DNA from: Pegea sp. RAD2-039
Taxonomy: Eukaryota; Chordata; Thaliacea; Salpida; Salpidae
Direction of reading: 5' to 3'
DNA length: 64,000 nt
Assembly (NCBI GenBank): GCA_034620365.1
Contig: JAQGEQ010000011.1
Location: 372,001-436,000, forward strand
Below, one piece after another: positions 49,001-61,000 of this stretch (the first letter of the stretch is position 1; each line of letters opens with the position of its first letter). The notes under the pieces are model-generated. The model had not been told where the DNA came from. It worked only from the letters and a program-made list of their open reading frames with translations, and did not search any database. The translations under genes were made by a program, and so were the position numbers.

Positions 49001-52000
49001 AAGCAACACCAGCATAATGAAATTTATAGGAATTTTTGTAGAAATCAATATATGATTGACTCATCATCAAAACTTTCTTTCCAGCATATAATGTTCTTTC
49101 CGCTTCTTGACGAAAGTCTAGTAAGTAGCAAAGGTCAGATAGAATGTAAAAACCAGACACAGTGACGCGTCGGCCTAATGGTCATTTTATGGAAAATATA
49201 TGAAGTGATTTGACGATAAATCTTTTAGGGTTTGTAGCTTATAACCTTTCACCTTTTATTTTTAAAATAAATTTAACAGTTTTCAAAAAGCTTAAGCGGC
49301 TAGAGCAAAAACGAATCAATTTTGAAGTATTGCTATTTCCATAATAAATAAATAATTGAAAAAAAATTCTAATAACCCCCAAATTGTTAGCTAAAATATT
49401 AAATATATGTAATAGCTTATACACTGAATTGTTAAACACGATTTAAACCTTCAATTATCAAACAAAAATGATTGGATAGAAGAAAATCTAAAAATTGATA
49501 AGCACTTAATACTGAAAAACTTGTATCTTAAGCTGTAAAACAAAAGAAACTACAATTTATATAAAAATAATCTCTTAAATGGCCTATAGAAAATAAATTG
49601 ATGCTTTATTGAAACAGAATTGTAATAAAAACGTTTAGTTTTTCATCTTAGTGCAAATTTTATCTCACTTGTTTTCATATACTTTGAAAAGCTCTCAAAT
49701 ACATTTCTCTTCAGTTGAAAGCTTCAGTTACCAAATACGCATAATAACCAGCTGCTGGCCAGTGATTCTTATTGTATTATTTTAGAATACAAGGAATGGA
49801 CTACAACTACTTTGCTCGACAACTTTATTTAAACAATCAAATTTCTGTTATTACAAAACCCATAAGTATGAAGTAGTGGTATGTGATTGCATTCATCAAA
49901 TATTATTCATTTAAGCTTCAGATTCCACTAGAAATTTGAATTACTTCGTTTTTTCTTTGAAATCACTCAAAAACACTTCAAACACGACGATTTGATTTAT
50001 ATTACAAGAGTTTAATAGAGAATTTCAAACTTAATTTAGTGCCATATACGGTAAGTAAAAATGATTCACTTTTTTGAAAGCTAACAAATTGAATTACCGA
50101 AAATATCATGGCTAGGTCGTCAACTAAAAAGCTCATAGTCAGTTTGATTATTCTATAAAGCTTATTTAAAAATGATGTTTACCTTTTAAAAGTTTAAATT
50201 ATTCATATGCTTTTTATTCAATTTTTGATTAAACATTTTATTTGCTTGAATAAACCTTCATAGAGAAATAACGGAAATATATAATATGTACAACTCAAAT
50301 TTTTATGAATGATTTAGTATTTGGTTCATGCATCATTATTTTAATAATGATTTAAACCTAATCATTATTAAAATTATTGATTCATTTAATTGGATTATTC
50401 GCTACATCAACTATTCAATTATATAAAAGCTTAAAAGGATTCATTCAATTGTATGTACATTAAAATAAAATATTTTTATAAACGATTCGACTCGAAACTT
50501 TGCATCGAATCTAAATTGTAGTGTTTAATCTAATAAAATTATTTTTAGCATTGAAACACTATTAATGTGCAAACTGATATCATTTACAAAAAAATTGTTA
50601 AAAAAGCAAAGCAAATCTTATAACTTTGAGAATCTAACTAAAATTGTTATCCTGAAAAAACACTATTTGATAATTTTGTTGAAAAAGTATAATATAAAAA
50701 GAAGAATTGGAAAAAGAAAGTTAAAACGTTTATTAATTCTTTATTAACCTCGTTGATGAAAGTTACAAATATCGAACTTACATAATTTCAATATGTTAGC
50801 CACTTCAGAACTATGCATGATTTGAATATAATTACTTATATCTTGTTATATTTAGAAATATTTAAGTACGTAATGTTAAAATAATTATGCTAATTGTGCT
50901 ATATTTGAATTGTGTAACAGTAGAATATTCAACCGCTTGCGTAAATGTGTCATCGAGGTTCTGTTACTGCCCTACATATCAATAGTACATTCTGTAGCTG
51001 ACTGTGATGTTGTTCATCTTGTGTACGGTTTTTACAAGTCGCTTTTTACAATAAAATAAAGCTCCCTTACAGAGTTATAATCATTACACTAATTATATTT
51101 AAATTTAGTTAAATCATCATAACAAACAAATCATTATTTTTTTACTAAAGAGTTTAATATGTTGAAAATTAGAAATGGGATTGTCTACATAAAAACCAAT
51201 GCAACTTTTTCACTTGAGATAAATTTCTGTGAAAGTTAAAAACATTTTAATAATAGTCTACTACTAATTAGTATGATAAAAATAATACCTATGGTATAGT
51301 GCGAGTTATGGCAGCCAAAGGTGATATTGATGTACAGAATTTGATTGTTTAAAAATCTGCTTCCACTATGTGAGTACATTCAGGTAGATAGATTATGTAA
51401 AAAGCCGATAATAAGCATCATATGCTGCATTAGCTGTACTTCAATCTGCAAATGCCTAGCTACGTTTCGATAACTTGTTTACATAACAGATTTTCATGAA
51501 ATTAACGAACGTCAGTCATACATAGGTGCAGAGTTGTTCACCATCACTTTTAAAAGTTGTAATCAACAAACTTTATGCTTTTGTGTAAAATGCAGATTTA
51601 AGCTTTGATATTTATAGCTATTAACTTTATCATTATTTAATATTTTTTATGATATTAAAAAATACATATATAGTGAAACTATGTTTATGTTGCATGCAAA
51701 TTTAGAAAAGTTTGGCAGCAATTTTAATAACCTTAAGAAATTTGTGTTCGAAAAGACTAACAAAGGACAAACTGAATAATTTTAGTGGTAAATAATTTGA
51801 AATATTTAGAAAAATGCTTTTTTTTCAGAATTAATACTACTTAGCAAAGTTTGAAAACAATCTTCTAATCACTTCAATAATTTTGCCCTGGTGATATCCT
51901 TCACATTTATTAAAGTTGTTTTTAGTGACAGTTTCGAAGTTTGATAGATAATTGATTTAAAAAAAGTAAAATATTTTTACTTCAGCTAAGGTGTTTGTGT

Positions 52001-55000
52001 CTAAATAAAAATTACTTTTAACAATATCTTGTTCCAAAAGTAAAACTGATCAATCTTCAAATTTTACTTTTTTAAACTTGAGAATTCATATTTAGGAAAT
52101 ATACTTCAGTTTCAGCAACATACACATAATTTAATAAAATAAATTTCATGGATTTCCCAACTAAGTATTAATTTATTTCAACTGAATGTTTAATAATAAA
52201 TTAAAATCAATGAAGCTATTACTAAAATATTGTAAAATTTATTTGTATAGTTCGTGATAATAGTCTTTGAATATTTTTTTCATATTTTAATATCAAGAAT
52301 TATAAGGGAAATTTTCTTAAATGTTATAAGAATTGTTAAATTATAAGATTTAGTTTCAAATGATTTTCTATAACTACTTGTATGGATTTAATATTTTGCT
52401 GCATGGAAAGTTTACTGAATAGTTTTTTTCGGCTGAAAGTATATTGAGAAAAAAAACCTCAAATATTTTTTCATAAAAAATAAAATAACTTTCGAAAATA
52501 ATCCATTAATTTTTCTGGTATTAAAACTTGTCTCGCTATAAATTTTGATCATAAGCTTTTACAGCTAAAAAATTAACTCCTTAGCTTAAATGAAATACGT
52601 TCAACTATTTTTTCTTTCAATCTACAGTGATGCAACAATATTCTTCCAATGCAACAAGTTTCACTTAAGCAGCAGTTTTGAGTTTTACAAATTTCTCATT
52701 CAACTTCTGGAAACACTAAAAAGCTTTTTCTTTTTATTTGCTTTAAGTTTTTTTTTTATTTAAAAATTAATTTATCTTTAGATTGAATAATTCTAAACAT
52801 AAACTGTATATGAAGCTTTTAAAACAAATTAAACAAAAAAAAACATTTCTTGTCGCTTTCGTACAGCAACCAAGAACCTACTAGTACCAACTGCTCAAAA
52901 TTGTGAAGTACTTCTCGTTGTCTAGACCATAAGGTTTAGAGTAAAGAAAGAAGTTTTCACACTAAGATATTCATTGTGATCTCGATATCAAATTCTTTAC
53001 CTGATTTTATGATCGTTTGACTAAAAAACGATTTATTCATGAATAATTTAAAGTCATTTTGCTTTTTTCTATTTAGTTTGTTAATTCATTAGTATCAAAC
53101 AGTTTTCACACACAAGAATGGGTTGTTTTGACGTTCTAGGGGTTATTTTTGCTTGAATAAAAGAAATTGATATTAACATTTTTGACTCAGCATTTTATAT
53201 CAACAACTTTGCATCATAAATCTTAAACCTTTACAGCTGATAGCTTTACCAATTATGGAGAAAACCAGCATGTTATAGCAATCAGAAGTTTGTATGCGTT
53301 TCTTCTCAAAGCATGATACAGAATTAAAATTGATTCATGAACTGTTGGATTGATTTCAATAAAAGATTTAAACCTTAAAAGTTCATAACTTAATCAATCA
53401 AATAGTTTTATTAAATATAATCTGATCAAATTATTTGAATCTGTCAAAAATACATCAAATACCAATTATATTTTTGATACAATAGCTTTTAGAAAATGTT
53501 TGAACAAATCAATAAAATTTTTTTTGACTTATTAACGTTTTGAAACCAATTACAGCTCTTATCAAATACAAACCAAGCGTTCATAATCAAAAACTTAATT
53601 TTTCTTTTAATTGTTATATTTTACAAACTTGAAAACTTCATTAGTTTTAATATACACGATCAAGTTATAAATAACTGCATCAAAAACCAACTTACTTTTT
53701 TGATTTATTCTTATGACACTACATTAAGAAAAAAGTGCAGTAAATAATTTTAATTGTACAATTTTTTCCCAAAAATATTCTGATTACTTATCATTATACT
53801 TAAAATCGCTTAAGCCAGAACCAATTAAACTTTTTTAATATTCTCTGAGCTTTTTTTATAGTTATCTAGAATATTTGTAGTACTTATATTCCACAAAATA
53901 GAATAATTATATTTTATAGTTGAAGTAATATTATATAATAATCGATAAAATTGAAGTTAGTGATAGTTTAACGAAAAAAGCAATACAAAAATTTATATAA
54001 TATAAAATCAAAAGAAGGTAACCCCAAATTCAGAAAAGAATTTGATACTATTTTTGGCTAGCTTGATGATGCAAAGGGTTATCTACACTCTTTCAATATA
54101 TGAAATACTGAACTCTTTTTCAATTAAAGTATATAAAAGTTTATTTGATTGAAATTAAAACAGATATTACAGTCTCATTGATTTAAGAAAACTTTGGAAC
54201 AAATTTAGACTTGCAAATTTGAACTTGCTAGGTTGATAAAAACTGGACTGGAAATAAACTCTAATCTTTATAGTAAAACTAAAAGATGAACAAAACCCGA
54301 ATGTTTTGAGCCATTGCAACTGAACGGAGCATGCTATGACAGCGATTTATCTTTGGTGATCAGTCTAAGGATAAAAAGTAAAGAAAGCTTTTCACCACTA
54401 CGCTGTACTTTTGCAAAAAGTTTGTTTTTTTAAGTATAGGCGAGAATCCCAGGTAGACTAAAACTACTTACTAAATCTCTGCCCTAAAGGCTGTGTCACG
54501 CGCAATAGAAAAGAAAATATTTGTGTGTATGCATATAAGATACAGCTGATGGTTAAAAGAAAACAAGCTTTCGTTTTTTGGGAAACATTTTTACTTGTAT
54601 TTGATTTGTTCAATGAACTATTTTCCTCTTTTTTTTCAATTAAACCTGTTTAAGTTATAGAAGAACTATTTTCATAATAGTGGTTAATATAGGCAGATAT
54701 CTATAAAAAGCTATTTAATCATTATTTGTTCGCTGATTTTGTACAATTGATATAGTTTTCAAGCCTGAATAACTTTGTAAGATAAACAATGATAAGTATT
54801 TCATTGTTGTTGTGTTTTATAAATAAAATTATGAATATATTTTTTACATTTTACTTCTTAAGTACTTTGTTGAGGCTTTCTTAATCTTTCTACCCGTCAA
54901 ATGCTTCAAAGGATTTCAGTGGATTTCTTGTCTGTTTGCAAGAATTTGTTTAACTTTTATCCAGAAGTAAACCTCTCTTCATTCTGCTATTACCTTCATT

Positions 55001-58000
55001 GATAGTTTTAATCCTACAACATATTTGAGAAAGTGTGAAACCGTTATTCCAAAAACTATCCGAGTTTCTATTAGAAATATTTATCCTCTTAGAATTCCTT
55101 CTTCTTTACAAGAAATCAACTTTTATAACGAAGAAATCCTAATTCATAAACTCTTGATTTAATTAAGTAATTATTTTGTGATATCTATTTGGACATTCAA
55201 CATAACTTCACAAATTTCGCTTTCAAAGCTTTAAGCAAAAACTAAGGTTTTTGTAAAACCAAAACTAAAATTCTATGAATTATTAAAATTGTGTTCAGAC
55301 TAAAATTCCCAGCTTATGAAAGTTCTACATTCATCAAGTATACCCTGCTGTAGATGGTTATTAATTAACTTAAATTTCAAATGAAATAAATTAACGTAAG
55401 CATCAATTAATGAGTTCTTTAAAATTTCAAAATAATAAGAAGTTCTCTAAAATTAAATTCTAATAACTGCTTTCAACTTAATACGTTTTTATAATTTCAT
55501 ATGAAAAAGTATGTTTGAGGTAGTTATAAAACTTGAATTTTGCTTGTAAAAGCTTGGAGCTACTATTAAATGTGAAAATAATTTTGCTTATAGCTAAAAC
55601 CTATCAGTTTCAAACCAAATTATTTCATCATCTCGCTCAACAAAATATAAGAAATATAACAAATTAACATAAATCTATTAGTTTCACATAGATAATCAAG
55701 ATTTTGATTATCTAAATTTACAAACTTCAATCAATTCAACTTGATTTTGCTTGAATAAGATACAAGTAGAGTCACTATGCTAGTAAAAAGAATCACTTCT
55801 CCAATGTGAAATTGTAAAATTTTATTAAAAGCCTACAAAAGACACCACTGTGAATATTAATTGTAAGAAAAATCACGTGAGAATTAAACAACCGAACGCT
55901 ATTCCAAACATCATATATGGATTATTTTTTATCTTGAAAAAGATTTTTGAATCAAATATTTTTAAATCAGTAAGCTCTTTTATCATACAAGTACTTTTTC
56001 AACTTTTGATTGGTAACATTGAAACATGTCAATTGTAAGTACAAATAAAGCTTTTTTAATAATTTATCAAAAGTATTTGTATTAAAACTTTGTACTGTTA
56101 TAAAATATTGACAAACTAATCCCGCTTAAATACACTTTAGATGTTTTAGTTTTGTAAACAGAAATAGCTACTGAAATAAAACAACGAAAGTAAAAAACAA
56201 TGGCAAAATTTTTATGACGTTACCAAAGGTTTGATGCAATGTTTTGATGAAAGAACTCAAGCATTGAGTTCATTAAAAGTTCGACAAGCGGTAGACAAGT
56301 ATAAAGAAAAACTTATAGAAGAAAATAATCTATAAATTTATGTATAGAATTATATAAGCATAACTTTTTCAGCAAAGATTTACTAACATAATCAAAGTTT
56401 GTAGTTGTTTTGAACTAAACAAAGTAGACAAAAGTGGATATAACACTGACAAAATAAGTTTAGATAAAACGTGATAGAATGAGGTTTTGTTGGATGGTTC
56501 AAACTTTACAGGCATGCAACAGTTAAGTTTGCAGTGTGATGAACAAGAAATTTCAATCCCTAGCAAATTGTTCTTTTCAATCAGTATCATATATCTTGAT
56601 ATCATGGTAAGTGCTGAGAATGATACTTGATAGTATATGTTTGCGTTTAACAATCAACTACATTGCCGGTGTAATCATCTCATTTCATTTATCATTCACT
56701 AATCAGTCATTTTCTAATCTCAAACCTCGCTTAAACATCGATTTTGCTCTTTAGAGATAACAGTGTTAAACTGTTCACAAAACTTCTATTGATTAATAAG
56801 TGAAAATGAATTTGAATTTAATCGGTCATTTATTTTATCTACGAAACACTGGGTAAGGAAACCAGTATATAAATTACAAGCTCGCATATGAGCATAAGTA
56901 TAAGATATAAATCAAATCTTTTAAAATCAAACTTTCAGATTGTAGAGTTTCATTTTTTACAAATTTAAACTTTTTATTGGCTCAAATGTAAATCAAATGA
57001 ATATATAGGCAATCCAAAATAAATACTAATAATTGTTGGTGGTTTTATCATAATACTGTAAGGTATACATTATTTTTCATGTGTTATCGTAAGATAACTA
57101 AACAAAATTTACCTTAAAAAACTGAGATTTTAGAATTTATACTTGAGATAGGTGAAAAATAATTATTAAGATAATTCAACAAATTTTTACAATTACAGAC
57201 TTAAATATAAAATAAAGTTGTAAAATGATAAAAATGTAAATTTCAAAATCTTTTAAATTGTTAGAGTCTAAAAAAACCTTTTATTAGAGAATATTTGTAA
57301 CTGGATAGTTATAAGTAAATTAAAATTCCAAAAAAAATGCTTCAAGAACTTTATTTAAAATAGGATTTTAACTTTAAAGATAATACTTAAGTTAAAAATA
57401 AAATATTTCTTGGACAGTATTTCTTTTTCTAGTTACAAGTGAAAACTACAAGATAAAGTTTCATCCTTAGAATCACCTTTGCTTATTGAATATAATTTAT
57501 TTTTTGTCAAATAAATTCGATAACAACATATAGTTTTATTAGTCTTCATCTTCAATACAGTTTTACTTGATCAAGCTCAAACGATCATCAATAATAATTT
57601 TTGTTAAAACTAGAAGAAGATAGAGTTCACTATATTAAAGCTTTTGTGTAATGATGTTAAATAGTAAGTATTAAAATTTGTTAAAAAATTAGCAAGTATA
57701 TAAAAAGCTAGATAGAATCTTTTCAAACAAATAAACAAATTTTTACACTCTCAATTTACATTTATCTATCGAATATAATTTTGTTAAAGAACTCCAACAA
57801 CGTTAAAGTTTAATTGCTAAATCCAATATAGCTGCACTTTTGTAAACTTTACTCAATTTTTTTATTGAAGTACATCTTTGGTTAAACAAAATTTGCAATA
57901 ATTAAATTACTCTAGCCAGAGAATTAGTTTGAATCAACTTCTTGTAAAATCCAATCAACATTTATAAAACTAAGGGTATTTTTTAACAAATAACCGCTTC

Positions 58001-61000
58001 AAAGCAATCATAGCTAATACTACTTAAATTAATCTTTTTACAGAGCTTGTCTGTGTTTGTTTTTAATTAAAATCAAACTTTCGATTATTATCAACCACAG
58101 AATACATAATATTAATTATCTTAAGCTCAATAAGAAATACAAATTAAACATTCTGTAACCAGCATTTGTAAAAAGTCATGCTTGCAAAATAAACATTTAA
58201 TATTATATTACAAACAAAAATTCGATTGATTTTCTTTACTTAGCTCAAAATGTTGAACATTTTATCGAACTTTTTATTTATTTTCAAACTAACTTTAATT
58301 TTTGCTAATATTTCTAAAAGTTCTCAAAAATTTACAGCTTTACAGCAAATAACTTATAATTAGGACGAATTATTAGACCATTTAACTTATTTTTTTGACA
58401 ACATGGATGGTAGAACGCTGCAAATGGATTATATGATGTAGTTTGTACAAACAATGAACCAACAAACTGTTTACCAGGTCAGTTTTAAGTCATAGAGATA
58501 GTGATCAACTCTAGGCTTTGTGATCACTCAACCCTGACCAGCTTATTTGCGGTTGGCAGAGTCAATGAAGAAATATTTGCAGAAAGTAAAAATGAATTTT
58601 GTACCAAAAGAAAGTGTTTGAGGCTGAATAAAAGAAGATGATCTTGTAGTAGGTGTACTGATTACTATATCAGGAAAAAGATTGCATGAATAGGAAGGAG
58701 GACTGTAAAAAGTGTAAAGAGTAAATATAAAGTGATTGTGAACTACTATTGTTCGACTTGCAATTGTCCAAATCACTTTCAGTTGAACGATTTCAGCGGA
58801 AGTTAAAGAAGATTCTGTAATAAAGTTTGTAAGACTATCAATCAAAGAAAAGTAAAAACCAAAGGTGACAATGAACACAAAGTAGAATTGTTTAATCTGT
58901 TTGATATCCAATACAGGATAACTTTCTCTGTTTACATTTAATTGGTCAATAACCGCCAATTGTTGTGAAAATTGGTATTAGATCAAAGTGTTATACAGAT
59001 TCTCCAGTTAAAACATAATCCTTACTGCGCAAAAAGATCAACTGGTTGATATTAAAACCAGATTCAGTTTAATCTAGATTTTAAACGCTGCAACTTTATG
59101 CTGCAGTGACTTAAATATAGGTGAACCACTCAAGCTAGCTTTGATTTCAAGTTGCAAGTCTATATTTTTGTAAACTGAAACGATGGTGTATTTGCAAACG
59201 TCTTTAACCATCTACTGCTTCATTATCGTGTTTTCTTTTGCCGAAGATTAAACGTTGATAAATTGAATCAATTTTTTGCTGTGCGATCGTTACCGAATGT
59301 TCTTAAAAGAAGCGAGAAATTTTTTTCAATCTTTTAAGATTCAATACAAATAGAAACACAAAATATTGTAGCAGAGGTGTAGACTTTAATTTTCCGCTCA
59401 TTAGATTCTATAACTACTCATTCTTAGACTTTATTGTAAGTTTGTTTCATTACAGTATAGAACGAGATGAAATCGAAAATTATAAGAAAAGAAAAAGAAA
59501 TATAATCACCTAAGATTTCTTGCTTAAAATCTTTTATTACTTCACATTCTTTGCATGTTGAAGTTTAAATTATTTCAGACGTTTTCTTATATTGATTTTA
59601 TCAGCAAAAAGACAGACTCTTTTTTTATAAAGGTCAAATCAAATATTAAAATTATCGATCAATTCTGCTAGACTGGAAGTTCAAATTTATTAACTCACCA
59701 ACGTGCTGAAATAATTCGAGCAAATTTTCGTTTTAGAAAGAATTATACCAGAAACTTTATGAAAGAATTTTAATGTAGTCTGCAAAATTTCTCTGACAAT
59801 TTAAGAATTATAAAAATGATTTCAAACTGCTTTAACAAAAAGATTTTTTCTTTACTATAAATTAACCCAGAGTAATATTTCTTTATCATTCATCATTTTA
59901 AAACGTTTTAAAGATATTTTGACAATCAATAACGTTTTAAACTTTAAACAGATTCGATGTTTTAAACTAATCACTAATTTCTGACTGAGTAAAGTCACAG
60001 GGGTGTGAAGAATTGGATACGCATGTCAAAAAGTTACCATGTCAAAGTAACAATAGTGACTAAACAAAATTGCTTCCTTTTATATTCATGATTTATGCAC
60101 GTAATTCTACAAACATTTTACAGAGAAGTAGACCTCACGTAAGATCTACAAGTATTCGTGATAGTTTTCCAATATTCAGCAACTTATATTTTCTGCTATG
60201 ACGTTATTATATTGAAGAGGGTATCATTACAAACTAGGAGAACGTGTCTTTTTTTGAACAAAATAAAAGATTTTTCAGTTGAAGATTCTCATACTTTTTG
60301 AACTATCGGTGTATTTACTTCTTGTGCTTTGTTTTTCGATTGTTGAATGTATTACGTTGGTTACATTTTAAACAATCTCTTTTGCATTCGCTAATTTAGA
60401 AAAATGAAAATTTCAGAAGTTTTAAGTTTTTAACAAAAATAATATCTTTGAAATATCTGCTGCTTATCTTCATTTATTTTCAGAAACTTGTAAGTTTCCA
60501 AGCTTTAGTTTGAGATAGGCCAGCCATAAATTAAGAAACAGAAATTATAATTCAATCATTCCCTTAGACCCGTAGTGCTCTTGACAGTTAGTGAGAATCT
60601 GCAATATTTACACTTTAAGACTTTCTAAATGATAATTACTAAATAAACTTATCTTAAAAATACTTTTCCATTTATCAATTAACCGCATTTAAAAGCCTTA
60701 TTAGCATATTAAACTAATTTTATCATTAAAAAGCTTTTTAAATATAGTTTTGAAAGATATTTTCAGCTGCATAGAATTAAAAATCTTGAAAAAAGGTCCA
60801 TGGCAAGCTAGGTAGAGTACCTAGCAGTGTTCTTACATTCAACGGCAGAGTTTTTTTCTAAATTGAACATTTTTGAAGCCTCGTAGTAAAATAAACAGCG
60901 CTATGTGAAAGTCTAATTAGATAATTGAATACGGCCATTTGTCTTTCTAAATTTGCTGCTCAATATATCTGTCAACATTTCAGTTAATCATAATAAAACC

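Noticed and set aside
54280..54520. Slightly GC-richer patch, considered as another SINE
   Set aside because: No tRNA-like A or B box pair and no match to the element at 35.4-35.65 kb could be seen.
56369..56653. 94-codon minus-strand Cys-containing frame
   Set aside because: No recognisable domain, no splice signals tying it to NAV, no evidence of coding composition.
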